Shown here: positions 50,576 through 59,411 of the stretch, piece by piece
How the letters are laid out: each line of letters begins with the position of its first letter
Numbering within the stretch: the stretch's first letter is position 1
DNA from: Rhodobacterales bacterium
Lineage (GTDB): Bacteria; Pseudomonadota; Alphaproteobacteria; Rhodobacterales; Rhodobacteraceae
Reading direction: 5' to 3'
NCBI GenBank assembly: GCA_002748265.1
Contig: PDRY01000012.1
Location: 124,001 to 188,000 of the forward strand
DNA: 64,000 bases
Notes under the pieces: generated by a model
Databases searched by the model: none
Told to the model about the DNA's origin: nothing
What the model saw: the letters and a program-made list of their open reading frames with translations, nothing else
Translations under genes and position numbers: made by a program

Positions 50576-50932
50576 ATGGGCGATGCGATCACCGGCTTTT
50601 TCCAAGCCTGGAGCGAAGAGGACGCATCCGCGCGCGAAGCCGCTCTGGATGGTGCTATGGCCGCGCCCTTTCGCTACTGCGATCCCAACACCCCCCATCC
50701 CATCGAAGACCTGGGCACGCTGACCGACTATATCGGCGCCTTTACCGCCCGCATGCCCGGCGCGCAGGCGCAGATCGTGTCCCGCGATCTCCATCATGGG
50801 GCAGCGCGTGCCGTGATCGACTTCACGGTGGACGGTCGCGCCTTGATGCGGGGCCAGTATTTCGCGCTTCTCGATGAACGCGGCAGGATCGAACACATGG
50901 CCGGGTTCAACGGCACCGGAGAGACAACATGA
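50576..50932 (+). CDS. SnoaL/NTF2-like protein inside the importer operon
   Basis: A 118-residue protein of the SnoaL/NTF2-like type: GFFQAWSEEDASAREAALDGAMAAPFRYCDPNTPHPIED near 7-45, YIGAFTARMPGAQAQIVSRDLHHGAARAVIDFTVDG and YFALLDERGRIEHMAGF. The fold is a small cone often used for isomerase or hydrolase activity or binding only. It lies between the binding protein and the ATPase and overlaps the ATPase start by ATGA, so it is tied to the transporter. Its role there is unknown. Confidence 0.75.
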   Translation: MGDAITGFFQAWSEEDASAREAALDGAMAAPFRYCDPNTPHPIEDLGTLTDYIGAFTARMPGAQAQIVSRDLHHGAARAVIDFTVDGRALMRGQYFALLDERGRIEHMAGFNGTGETT

Positions 50933-52515
50933 GCGACACCCCCGCCATTGAGCTGAAGGGCATTTCCAAAAGCTTTGGGCCGGTGCAGGCCAACAAGGAT
51001 ATTTCCATCCGCGTGATGCCCGGCACGATCCATGGGATCATCGGGGAAAACGGCGCCGGGAAATCGACCCTGATGTCGATCCTTTACGGGTTCTACAAAG
51101 CCGATGCCGGAGAGATTTTCATCCACGGCCAAAAGGTCTCCATCCCGGACAGCCAGGCGGCGATCAGCCATGGCATCGGCATGGTGTTCCAGCATTTCAA
51201 GCTGGTGCAGAACTTCACCGTTCTCGAAAACGTCGTGCTGGGCGCGGAGGACGGCGCTCTGCTGCGGCCCAGCCTCGCCAAGGCCCGCAAGGAGCTCAAG
51301 GCGCTTGCCGAGGAATACGAGCTGAACGTGGACCCGGACGCGCTGATCCAGGACATTGGCGTGGGGATGCAGCAGCGGGTAGAGATCCTCAAGGCGCTCT
51401 ATCGCGCGGCGGACATCCTCATCCTTGATGAGCCCACGGGCGTGCTGACCCCGGCCGAGGCCGATCACCTGTTCCGCATCCTCGAGAACCTCAAGCGCGA
51501 GGGGAAGACGATTATCCTCATCACCCACAAGCTGCGCGAGATCATGGAGATCACCGACAGCGTGTCCGTGATGCGGCGGGGCAAAATGACGGATACGGTC
51601 CAGACCGCCGACACAAGCCCGTCCGAACTGGCGGAGCTGATGGTCGGGCGCAAGGTGCTTTTGCGGGTGGACAAGAAACCTGCCACCCCCGGCGACGTTG
51701 TGCTGGAAGTGCGCGATCTGAAGGTGACCGACGACAAGGGCGTGCAGAAGCTGCGCGGCATTGATCTGGACATTCGCGCCGGGGAAATCCTCGGCATTGC
51801 CGGGGTTGCCGGGAACGGACAATCGGAGCTTCTCGAAGTGCTAGGGGGCTATCAGACGGCCAAGGGGTCGGTGCGGCTCAACGGGCAGCAGATCGACCTG
51901 ACCGGGCGCCATTCCAACGGTCAGAGCCGCCGCGCCCGGGGCATCGCCCATGTGCCCGAAGACCGGCAGCGCGAGGGGCTCATCATGGAGTACCACGCCT
52001 GGGAGAACATTGCCTTTGGCTACCACCATGACGACATGTGGGGCAGTGGCGTTCTGATGAACAACGCCCGCATGAAGGAAGAGACCGCCGCCAAGATGGA
52101 GCGGTTCGACGTGCGCCCCCCGGATCCGAATCTGACCGCCAAGAGCTTCTCCGGCGGCAACCAGCAAAAGATCGTCCTGGCCCGCGAGATCGAGCGCAAC
52201 CCCGATCTGCTGCTGGTCGGCCAGCCCACGCGCGGGGTCGATATCGGCGCCATCGAATTCATTCACCAACGGATCGTGGAGCTGCGCGATGCCGGGAAGG
52301 CGATCTTGCTGGTTTCCGTGGAGCTCGAAGAGATCCTTGGGCTGTCGGACCGCATCGCCGTCATGTTCGACGGCCGGATCATGGGCGAACGCCTGCCCTC
52401 GGAGACCGACGAGAAAGAGCTGGGCCTGTTGATGGCTGGCATGAACGAAGCGACGCAAGGCGACGCGCGCAAGGCGGTCGAGGCCGATCAGGCCCGCGCA
52501 GGCAAGGAGAGCTGA
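50929..52515 (+). CDS. ABC importer ATPase with two ATP-binding domains (nucleoside type)
   Basis: A 528-residue RbsA/NupA-type ATPase. The first half has Walker A GENGAGKST near 42-50, a signature region IGVGMQQRVEILKAL and Walker B ILILDEPTGVLTPAE. The second half has a degenerate Walker A (GVAGNGQSELLEVLGG) and a good signature SFSGGNQQKIVLAREI with LLLVGQPTRGVDIGA. This asymmetry is normal in the family. The ATG overlaps the SnoaL-like gene. The permeases follow 3 and 4 bases apart. Confidence 0.94.
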   Translation: MSDTPAIELKGISKSFGPVQANKDISIRVMPGTIHGIIGENGAGKSTLMSILYGFYKADAGEIFIHGQKVSIPDSQAAISHGIGMVFQHFKLVQNFTVLENVVLGAEDGALLRPSLAKARKELKALAEEYELNVDPDALIQDIGVGMQQRVEILKALYRAADILILDEPTGVLTPAEADHLFRILENLKREGKTIILITHKLREIMEITDSVSVMRRGKMTDTVQTADTSPSELAELMVGRKVLLRVDKKPATPGDVVLEVRDLKVTDDKGVQKLRGIDLDIRAGEILGIAGVAGNGQSELLEVLGGYQTAKGSVRLNGQQIDLTGRHSNGQSRRARGIAHVPEDRQREGLIMEYHAWENIAFGYHHDDMWGSGVLMNNARMKEETAAKMERFDVRPPDPNLTAKSFSGGNQQKIVLAREIERNPDLLLVGQPTRGVDIGAIEFIHQRIVELRDAGKAILLVSVELEEILGLSDRIAVMFDGRIMGERLPSETDEKELGLLMAGMNEATQGDARKAVEADQARAGKES

Positions 52516-52518
52516 GCC

Positions 52519-53619
52519 ATGAACCGTTTGCCGAACTGGGCCGATGTGGTCCTGATCCCTCTTATCTCGCTGGTGCTGGCCGCGCTGATTTCCGTTCTGG
52601 TCATCATGGGGATCAACGAAGACCCCTGGCTGGCGATCCGCACCATGGTGACCGGCGCCTTCGGAACAAGCGCGGGTTGGGGCTACACGCTGTTCTACAC
52701 CACGAATTTCATCTTCACCGGGCTGGCCGTGGCGGTCGCGTTCCACGCGCGGATGTTCAACATCGGCGGCGAAGGTCAGGCGATGATCGGGGGCCTGGGC
52801 GTGGCGCTCGTGTGTCTCTACATCCCCTTCCCGCATTGGTCGCTGGCGCTGATCGGCGCTTCCATCGGCGGGGCGTTGTTCGGCGCAGCCTGGGCGGCGA
52901 TCCCGGCGTGGCTGCAGGCCAAGCGCGGCAGCCATATCGTGATCACCACGATCATGTTCAACTTCGTCGCGGCGGCGCTGCTGAACTACCTGCTGGTCAA
53001 TCAGCTCAAGCCGCGCGGCGCCTCCGACCCGGCTTCGGCGCGCTTCCCCGAGACGACCAACCTGCCCAGCTTCCAGGACATGTTCTCCTTCGGGGAAACG
53101 CCCCTGTTCCGCGGCGCGCCCGCCAATATCACCTTCTTCCTGGCGCTCGCCGCCTGCGTGGTGGTGTGGCTGCTGATCTGGCGCACCCGGCTGGGTTATG
53201 AGACCCGCGCCTTCGGTCAATCCGAACCCGCCGCCCGCTATGCCGGGATCGGCGCGACCAAGATCATCATGATCTCCATGCTGATCTCGGGCGCGCTTGC
53301 CGGGCTGATGGCCGTGAACAACACCATGGGTGACGCCGAAAAGCTGACCCTGAACGCCGTCAATCAGGCCGGGTTCATCGGCATCGCCGTCGCCTTGATG
53401 GGCCGCAACCACCCGTTCGGGGTGGTGCTTGCGGCGCTGCTGTTCGGTTTCCTCTATCAGGGCGGGGCCGAGCTGGACCTCTGGACCTCGATCCCCAGCG
53501 ACATCGTTGTCGTGCTTCAGGCGCTCGTGATCCTGTTCACCGGCGCGCTCGACAATATGGTGCGCATGGCGGTGGAGCCCTTCTTCTCGCCCAAGCGCAA
53601 CCTGCCGGCTTCGGAGTAA
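52519..53619 (+). CDS. ABC importer permease 1 (BMP-associated)
   Basis: A 366-residue permease with about nine helices. Family segments are FYTTNFIFTGLAVAVAFHARMFNIGGEGQAMIGGL near 60-95 and GATKIIMISMLISGALAGLMAVNNTMGD near 248-275, followed by GFIGIAVALMGRNHPFGVVLAALLFGFLYQGGAELD. This is the larger of the two permeases typical of nucleoside importers. It follows the ATPase after 3 bases. Confidence 0.92.
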   Translation: MNRLPNWADVVLIPLISLVLAALISVLVIMGINEDPWLAIRTMVTGAFGTSAGWGYTLFYTTNFIFTGLAVAVAFHARMFNIGGEGQAMIGGLGVALVCLYIPFPHWSLALIGASIGGALFGAAWAAIPAWLQAKRGSHIVITTIMFNFVAAALLNYLLVNQLKPRGASDPASARFPETTNLPSFQDMFSFGETPLFRGAPANITFFLALAACVVVWLLIWRTRLGYETRAFGQSEPAARYAGIGATKIIMISMLISGALAGLMAVNNTMGDAEKLTLNAVNQAGFIGIAVALMGRNHPFGVVLAALLFGFLYQGGAELDLWTSIPSDIVVVLQALVILFTGALDNMVRMAVEPFFSPKRNLPASE

Positions 53620-53623
53620 CACC

Positions 53624-54592
53624 ATGACCCTGTTCGAACTCGTCGACCTGGAGCTCCTGTCCTCCGCCATCCGCCTGGCAACGCCGCTGCTGCTGGCATG
53701 CCTGGCCGGGCTTTTCTCTGAACGCTCGGGCATCTTCGACATCGGCCTTGAAGGCAAGATGCTCGCTTCTGCGTTCCTGACCGCCGCCGTGGCCTACAGC
53801 ACCGGATCGGCCTGGATCGGGCTTGCTGCCGGGATCGCCGCCGCGATGGCGCTGTCGGTGATCCATGGCGTGGCCTCGATCACGTTCCGGGGCAACCAGC
53901 TTATCTCGGGCGTGGCGCTGAACTTCCTGGCGTCGGGCATGACGATCGTGATCGCGCAGGCCTGGTTCGCCCAAGGCGGGCGCACCCCGGCCCTGAGCGA
54001 CAGCGCCCGTTTCGGGCCCAGGCATCTGCCCGGAGCCTCCGAGGAGGCCACCGGGCTCGGTGCGATCTATTCCGGCGTGATCTCGGGCCACTCCGTCCTG
54101 GTCTACCTGTCCCTCTTCATGGTGCCGCTGACCTGGTGGATCCTGTTCCGCACCCGCTTTGGCCTGCGCCTGCGGGCGGTCGGGGAGAACCCCGCCGCCG
54201 TGGACACCGCCGGGGTCAACGTGGTGCGCTTGCGCTATGCGGCGGTGCTGATCTGCGGCGTGCTGTGCGGGATCGCGGGGGCGTATATGTCGACCTCTCT
54301 GCAGGCCGGGTTCGTCAAGGAAATGACCGCCGGGCGAGGCTACATTGCCCTTGCCGCGCTGATCTTCGCAAAATGGCGCCCCTTCTGGGCGCTCGCGGCC
54401 TGCTACCTGTTCGGCTACCTTCAGGCACTCGCCCTGCGCCCCGACATCATTCAGGACGTGCTGGGCTTCAAGGTGCAGGTGCAACTGCTCGACGCGCTGC
54501 CCTACATCCTGACGGTGGTGATCCTGGCGGGCTTTGTCGGCAAGGCCATCCCGCCGCGCGCGGGCGGCGAGCCCTATGTGAAGGAACGGTAG
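53624..54592 (+). CDS. ABC importer permease 2 (BMP-associated)
   Basis: A 322-residue permease with FELVDLELLSSAIRLATPLLLACLAGLFSERSGIFDIGLEGKML near the start, a hallmark of the second permease of this family, and LRYAAVLICGVLCGIAGAYMSTSLQAGFVKEMTAGRGYIALAALIFAKWRP. The last gene of the importer. Hairpins follow its stop codon. Confidence 0.92.
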   Translation: MTLFELVDLELLSSAIRLATPLLLACLAGLFSERSGIFDIGLEGKMLASAFLTAAVAYSTGSAWIGLAAGIAAAMALSVIHGVASITFRGNQLISGVALNFLASGMTIVIAQAWFAQGGRTPALSDSARFGPRHLPGASEEATGLGAIYSGVISGHSVLVYLSLFMVPLTWWILFRTRFGLRLRAVGENPAAVDTAGVNVVRLRYAAVLICGVLCGIAGAYMSTSLQAGFVKEMTAGRGYIALAALIFAKWRPFWALAACYLFGYLQALALRPDIIQDVLGFKVQVQLLDALPYILTVVILAGFVGKAIPPRAGGEPYVKER

Positions 54593-54621
54593 GGGGCGCG
54601 GCCCCCGGCCCCTTTGGGGGC
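54592..54621 (+). terminator. Hairpins after the importer genes
   Basis: GGGGGC/GCCCCC (loop GCG) begins inside the stop codon region and is followed at once by GGCCCC-TTT-GGGGGC-type pairing. No T-run follows. They probably mark the 3' end of the importer transcript. Confidence 0.5.
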
Positions 54622-54930
54622 TCGTTCGTGATACCTCTCTGATACCTCCAACTCGAGGAGGCGGGTTTTGTATCACCATGCCCGTTCTCGATACGAAAAA
54701 TCGGTGAAGCGTCGCGCGCCTATGACCAAGATGCGCGATATTTCGAAGCCGTTCTCCGAAACTGCGCGAAAAGCCGCTCTTCAGGAATAGGCTAATGGTC
54801 AGAAATACCCCTCGCGCCTATTGTCAGCTTAAGGCAGGCAGTTTGAGCAGGCAGTAGAGATGAAGCGATCTGAAGCCTCCTCCCCTCGCTCACCACCGCG
54901 TTTTCAGGCGAACAGCAACGGAGGCTCCTT
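54593..54930. other. 338-base gap before the beta-lactamase
   Basis: No gene on either strand. After the hairpins comes a 9-base direct repeat TGATACCTC (54629-54637 and 54640-54648, 11 bases apart), then GAGGAGG and two more GATAC/GTATC words within 45 bases. The rest is less GC-rich than the genes on the left, and I find no clear promoter by eye. The composition change begins here. Confidence 0.5.
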
Positions 54931-55788
54931 ATGAAGCGCAGAGACCTGATTTTCGGAAGCCTTGCCGCTGGCATGCTCAGCCGCGCAGCCCGTGCCGATA
55001 CAAGGGCGGAACTGGAAAGCATTGAGCAAAGACTATCCGCTAGAATTGGGGTCTACGCCGAAAATCTCAGAACTGGACAGGCTTTTGAGCACCGTCCTGA
55101 CGAACGGTTTGCCATGTGTTCGACATTCAAGGCGTCGCTGGCGGCACTTTGCCTGTCTCGGTCTGATCAAGGGCAACTTGATCTTGATGAGCGGCTGGCC
55201 TTCGGGGGGACAGAGATACTGCCGACGTCACCCGTCACCCAGAATAATCTCGCTGCCGGAAGCATGAGCATCAGCGATCTATGTCAGGCCATTATCGAAT
55301 ACAGCGACAACACCGCTGCTAACCTTCTGCTGACGCATATTGGTGGACCCGCGGCCATGACGCAGTTTTTCCGGGACATTGGAGACACAACCAGTCGTCT
55401 TGACCGCGTAGAGTTGGCGCTCAACTCCAATACTGAAGGCGATGAGCGTGACACCACAAGCCCAAGGGCCATGGCCCGGACGCTCAGTCAATTGACGATG
55501 TCCGCCAACGTCCTGTCGGACCAGTCCCGCGCACGACTGATCCAATGGATGCGCAATGAGCAAAATGGCCGGAACAGGATAAGAGCCGCCGTATCCGGCG
55601 ATTGGACGGTTGGAAACAAGCCCGGCACCTCATCGAATGGCGCGGCAAACGACATTGCGGTCCTATGGTCGCCCGACGGCATTCCATTCGTCGTCACAGT
55701 ATTCATTGACGCAGAACGCGGTCGAACGCGCGAGGCTGTTGGCTCTATTCGTGAGGTCGCGGGGCTGGCGTTGGATATGGTCGCGTGA
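54931..55788 (+). CDS. Class A beta-lactamase
   Basis: A serine beta-lactamase of 285 residues that would hydrolyse beta-lactam rings in the periplasm. The N-terminus MKRRDLIFGSLAAGMLSRAARA looks like a twin-arginine signal. Catalytic motifs: Ser64-Thr-Phe-Lys67 (Ambler 70-73), Ser-Asp-Asn at 125-127, Glu161 in VELALN (Ambler 166). The third motif reads Lys-Pro-Gly at 230-232 where KTG or KSG is standard. Cys at the position before the active serine is not matched by Cys238. Codon use (AGA, CTA, AAT, ATA) and lower GC differ from the neighbours, which suggests transfer. No ampR-like gene is next to it. Confidence 0.9.
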   Translation: MKRRDLIFGSLAAGMLSRAARADTRAELESIEQRLSARIGVYAENLRTGQAFEHRPDERFAMCSTFKASLAALCLSRSDQGQLDLDERLAFGGTEILPTSPVTQNNLAAGSMSISDLCQAIIEYSDNTAANLLLTHIGGPAAMTQFFRDIGDTTSRLDRVELALNSNTEGDERDTTSPRAMARTLSQLTMSANVLSDQSRARLIQWMRNEQNGRNRIRAAVSGDWTVGNKPGTSSNGAANDIAVLWSPDGIPFVVTVFIDAERGRTREAVGSIREVAGLALDMVA

Positions 55789-55811
55789 CGAACGTCCAGT
55801 GCTAGGGCTCC

Positions 55812-55854
55812 GCAGAGCCGCCATAGGTATTGGCTCGGACCTTCGCGGCTCTGC
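55812..55854. repeat. 10-bp inverted repeat after the beta-lactamase
   Basis: GCAGAGCCGC and GCGGCTCTGC are perfect complements separated by 23 bases, about 25 bases after the beta-lactamase stop. No T-run. It may end the transcript or mark the edge of the inserted segment. The remaining gap up to 56022 has no credible gene. Confidence 0.5.
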
Positions 55855-56022
55855 CGTAACCGTCGGGCTCCTCGGGACCGGGCCCGTTTCTGACGCAATA
55901 GCCAAGACCGTCTGACATTCAGCAAACTAAGCGCGTTCTTCGTGCGCCGCCCTTGGCCTCGCAACCTGTCCGCCGCGCCACCCCTGCGAGCGCGGGGTGG
56001 TGCATCGTCCAAAGCAATCCGC

Positions 56023-57003
56023 TCAGAGCAGCCCGGCGGTCTCGAACACGGCGCGCATGTCGCTTTGCGGACGCGCGCCAATATGGCGGATCACCTCTGC
56101 GGCGGCGAGGTTGCCCATGCGTCCGCAGGTGAGCAGGTCGCGCCCTTGGGACAGACCGAACAGGAAGCCTGCAGCGAACTGATCGCCTGCTCCGGTGGCG
56201 TCTACGGGCGTGACCCGCGTCACCGGTGCGATGGCCGTCTCGTCCCCCCGGCGCAGCAGCACGTCTTCCCCGGAGCGGGTGCAGACGACAACACCCGTCG
56301 CCGCCGCCGCGCGGTCGAGCGCGGTGTCGATGTCGCTCTCATAGAGCGACTCCCACTCGTGGACATTGCCGATGACGAAGTCGAGCTGCGCGACGAGGGC
56401 CTGGAAATCTGCCCGGTGCCGGTCCACGCAAAACGGGTCGGACAGGCTGATCCCCGCAATGCCACCGCCCTCGTGGCACAGGCGCGCAGCCTGTTCGAAC
56501 GCAGCTTTCCCGCCCGGCTTGTCGTAGAGATAGCCCTCAAGGAACAGCAGCTGCGCGCCACGCGCAACGGCGTCCGGCACATCACCGGCATCGAGGTCGG
56601 CACCAAACCCGAGATAGGTGTTCATCGACCGCTCCCCGTCCGGGGAGACGAAGATCATCGAGCGCGAGGTCGGCACGTCGCCCGGCAGCGGCGGGTTCAC
56701 AAAGGCGGTCCCGGCCTGTTCCATGGCCTGAGCATAGAACCGCCCCAAAGCGTCATCGCGCACGCGGCCAATGAAAGCCGTCGACACCCCCATGGCGCCG
56801 ATCCCGGCGAGGGTGTTGGCAACCGATCCGCCCGGCGCCTGGGTCCGGTCCTGCATGGCGGCGTAGAGCACTTCGGCCCGTTCACGCTCCACCAGTTGCA
56901 TGATGCCCTTTTCGATCCCCATGAGATCAAGGAAGCTATCATCCGCATGGGAAATCACATCGACGATTGCGTTGCCGATGCCGACGATCTCATAGGTGGT
57001 CAC
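56023..57003 (-). CDS. PfkB-family sugar/nucleoside kinase (adenosine kinase-like)
   Basis: A 326-residue ribokinase-fold kinase: EIVGIGNAIVDVISHADDSFL near 5-25, GGSVANTLAGIGAMGVSTAFIGRVRDD near 58-84, and the anion hole and catalytic base DATGAGDQFAAGFLFGLSQG near 268-287. The start region and overall pattern are those of the group often called adenosine kinase in Rhodobacterales; other PfkB substrates are possible. It starts with GTG overlapping the nth stop (GTGA). Confidence 0.88.
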   Translation of the reverse strand: MTTYEIVGIGNAIVDVISHADDSFLDLMGIEKGIMQLVERERAEVLYAAMQDRTQAPGGSVANTLAGIGAMGVSTAFIGRVRDDALGRFYAQAMEQAGTAFVNPPLPGDVPTSRSMIFVSPDGERSMNTYLGFGADLDAGDVPDAVARGAQLLFLEGYLYDKPGGKAAFEQAARLCHEGGGIAGISLSDPFCVDRHRADFQALVAQLDFVIGNVHEWESLYESDIDTALDRAAAATGVVVCTRSGEDVLLRRGDETAIAPVTRVTPVDATGAGDQFAAGFLFGLSQGRDLLTCGRMGNLAAAEVIRHIGARPQSDMRAVFETAGLL

Positions 57004-57644
57004 AGGGTTTTCTCCTCAAAGGTGCACAGGTCGCGGATCAGGCAGGCGGCGCATTTCGGTTTGCGGGCGACGCAGGTGTAGCGCCCGTGCAAGATCAGCC
57101 AGTGATGGGCATGGCGTTGGAATTCAACGGGCACGTTGTCTTCGATAGCTCTTTCGACGGCGTTAACGTCCTTACCCGGCGCGATGCCAGAGCGGTTCCC
57201 GACCCGAAAGATGTGGGTATCCACGGCCTGCGCCGGGTGTCCCCACCACATGTTCAGGACGACATTGGCCGTCTTGCGCCCCACCCCCGGCAGCGATGTC
57301 AGCGCCGCGCGGGAAGACGGCACCTGCCCGCTATATTCGTCGACCAGCTTGCGGGACAGGGCGATCACGTTCTTGGCCTTATTCCGGTAAAGGCCGATGG
57401 TCTTGATGTGGGCGATGACGCCCTCTTCGCCCAACTCCAGCATCTTTTCCGGCGTATCCGCCACGGCGAACAGCCCGCGCGTGGCCTTGTTGACTCCGGC
57501 GTCGGTGGCCTGTGCCGAAAGCGCGACCGCCACGACTAGGGTGAAAGCATTGGTATGCTCCAGCTCGCCCTTGGGCTCGGCTTCGGCGTCCTGGAAGCGG
57601 GTGAAGATCTCTTGCAGGACAGGGTATGAGAGCTGCTTGGCCAT
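57000..57644 (-). CDS. nth: Endonuclease III
   Basis: Nth removes oxidised pyrimidines and cleaves the strand. The 214 residues have the helix-hairpin-helix LPGVGRKTANVVLNMW with the catalytic Lys near 120, the catalytic Asp in QAVDTHIFRVGNR near 138, and the 4Fe-4S ligands in CVARKPKCAACLIRDLC near the end. The start MAKQLSYPVLQEIF is the family start; an earlier ATG adds a basic 12-residue stretch. Confidence 0.96.
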   Translation of the reverse strand: MAKQLSYPVLQEIFTRFQDAEAEPKGELEHTNAFTLVVAVALSAQATDAGVNKATRGLFAVADTPEKMLELGEEGVIAHIKTIGLYRNKAKNVIALSRKLVDEYSGQVPSSRAALTSLPGVGRKTANVVLNMWWGHPAQAVDTHIFRVGNRSGIAPGKDVNAVERAIEDNVPVEFQRHAHHWLILHGRYTCVARKPKCAACLIRDLCTFEEKTL

Positions 57645-57723
57645 GGGGCTCCCTATCGCGCGGCGCGGCGCAATGCGCAAGCTTCGGGTCGCCCGGACGA
57701 CGCGCCCGCGCTAAGGTCGTTGC

Positions 57724-58542
57724 ATGGAAGACAGCTATCACTATCAAACCATCCGCCGCGCCATCCATGAGATCGACGCCGCCCAAGGGCCGCTCTCACT
57801 GGATGATCTGGCCACCCGTATGGGGATGAGCCCGGCGCATTTCCAACGGGTGTTCTCCCGCTGGGCCGGGGTGTCCCCGAAGCGCTATCAGCAATACCTG
57901 ACGCTGGCGCAGGCCAAGGCGATGCTGGCGGCGGACCTGCCCCTGTTGCAGGCCGCCCAGAGCGTCGGCCTGTCGGGCACGTCGCGGCTGCACGATCTGT
58001 TTGTGACCTGGGAGGCGATGACCCCCGGCACCTGGGCGTCGAAAGGGCGCGGGCTGGTCATTCGCGAAGCGGAGGGCGAAAGCCCCTACGGCCCGTTCGT
58101 CGCCATGGCGACCGAACGCGGGCTCTGCGCGCTTGGCTTTGCCGGGGAGACGGGGATCGACCAGACCCGCGCCGATCTGCGCGCCCGCTGGCCCGCGGCC
58201 TTGTTTCAAACCGATCCGTCGGTGGTGCAACTGGCCCAGGACGCGCTGTCCGGGCGCGGCCCCGTTCACGCCATGGGCGGCCCGTTCCAGATCAAGGTCT
58301 GGGAGGCGCTTCTGACCATCCCAGAAGGCACCACAACCAGCTACGGAGCGGTGGCCCGCCAGATCGGCCAGGACGGCGCATCGCGCGCGGTTGGCACGGC
58401 GGTCGGACGCAACCCGCTTTCGGGGGTCATCCCGTGTCACCGGGTGCTGCGACAGGGCGGCGGGATCGGCGGATACCACTGGGGCCTGCCGGTGAAACGC
58501 GCGCTGCTTGCCCGCGAAGCTGCCCGGACAGAGGCCGGATAG
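57724..58542 (+). CDS. AraC-type helix-turn-helix fused to O6-methylguanine-DNA methyltransferase
   Basis: The 272 residues have an AraC HTH (LSLDDLATRMGMSPAHFQRVFSRWAGVSPKRYQQYL near 24-59) and a C-terminal methyltransferase: EALLTIPEGTTTSYGAVARQIGQ near 198-220 and the acceptor cysteine in NPLSGVIPCHRVLRQGGGIGGYHWGLPVKRALL. It lacks the N-terminal zinc domain with the second acceptor cysteine of full Ada, so it can repair O6-methylguanine but should not sense methylphosphotriesters in the Ada manner. It diverges from nth. Confidence 0.93.
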   Translation: MEDSYHYQTIRRAIHEIDAAQGPLSLDDLATRMGMSPAHFQRVFSRWAGVSPKRYQQYLTLAQAKAMLAADLPLLQAAQSVGLSGTSRLHDLFVTWEAMTPGTWASKGRGLVIREAEGESPYGPFVAMATERGLCALGFAGETGIDQTRADLRARWPAALFQTDPSVVQLAQDALSGRGPVHAMGGPFQIKVWEALLTIPEGTTTSYGAVARQIGQDGASRAVGTAVGRNPLSGVIPCHRVLRQGGGIGGYHWGLPVKRALLAREAARTEAG

Positions 58543-58667
58543 GCGGAAGAGCGGCGTGATCACGCAGCCGGGCGGTTCGCTATTGCATAGCAGGGCCTCC
58601 AGAGCCCATTCTCCCGCCAGATCCCGTCGATCATTCGGGACCAACACTATTTGATACAGGACATGCC

Positions 58668-59327
58668 ATGAGCACCTCGAAGCTTTCCCTTGCCGTCGCC
58701 ACTTCCGCCCTGTTCCTGGGCGGCTGCGTGTCGACGCTGCAGGACCCGAACAACCCGAACCGCAACACCCAGACCGGCGCTCTCACCGGCGCGGCTGCGG
58801 GTGCCTTGATCGGGATCGCCACGGGCGACAACGCCCAGGAACGCCGCCGGGGCGCAGTTCTGGGCGCCGCGCTTGGCGCTGCCGGGGGCGGGCTGATCGG
58901 CCAGCAGCTGGACAAACAGGAAGCCGAGCTGCGCGCGCAGATGGGCTCCAATGTGGGCATCGTAAACACCGGCGATCAGCTGATCGTGACCATGCCGCAA
59001 GACATCCTGTTCGCCACCGACAGTGCCGCGCTGACCGGCTCCCTGACCGCTGACCTGCAAACGCTGGCCGCGTCGCTGAACCGCTACCCGTCCTCCACCG
59101 TCAATGTCGTCGGTCACACCGACAATGTGGGCGAGGCCAGCTACAACCAGCAGCTTTCCATGCGCCGCGCGCAGGCCGTGGCCGCCGTGCTGACCGGCTC
59201 GGGCGTGGCCCCGTCCCGCGTGCGCTCCATCGGTCGCGGCGAAGACGCACCGGTCGCGGATAACCTCACCGACGCAGGCCGTGCGCAGAACCGCCGGGTT
59301 GAGATCATCATCACCCCCAACGCCTGA
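58668..59327 (+). CDS. OmpA-family lipoprotein with glycine-zipper helices
   Basis: The 219 residues have a lipoprotein signal (LAVATSALFLGGCVSTL, lipobox LGGC), then glycine-zipper segments (TGALTGAAAGALIGIATG and GAVLGAALGAAGGGLIGQQLDKQEAELR), and an OmpA peptidoglycan-binding domain (ILFATDSAALTGSLTADLQTLA, VVGHTDNVGEASYNQQLSMRRAQAVAAVL, GRAQNRRVEIIITPNA). It resembles YiaD. A terminator follows it. It is presumably anchored in the outer membrane and bound to the wall. Confidence 0.92.
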   Translation: MSTSKLSLAVATSALFLGGCVSTLQDPNNPNRNTQTGALTGAAAGALIGIATGDNAQERRRGAVLGAALGAAGGGLIGQQLDKQEAELRAQMGSNVGIVNTGDQLIVTMPQDILFATDSAALTGSLTADLQTLAASLNRYPSSTVNVVGHTDNVGEASYNQQLSMRRAQAVAAVLTGSGVAPSRVRSIGRGEDAPVADNLTDAGRAQNRRVEIIITPNA

Positions 59328-59348
59328 TCCGACAGCAAGATCGCACAG

Positions 59349-59377
59349 AAGGGCCGTCCCTCCGGGGCGGCCCTTTC
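59349..59377 (+). terminator. Terminator after the OmpA lipoprotein gene
   Basis: AAGGGCCGTCCC pairs with GGGGCGGCCCTT (twelve pairs with one G-T), loop TCC, then TTTCG. Short T-run but a very stable stem. Confidence 0.8.
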
Positions 59378-59411
59378 GCGTGGGGGTTGAGGGATGCACG
59401 AGGCGGTCATA

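Noticed and set aside
55488-56081. A divergent AmpR-type regulator or recombinase beside the beta-lactamase
   Set aside because: The minus-strand frame here has no helix-turn-helix or recombinase motif and is Arg/Ala/Ser-rich shadow sequence.
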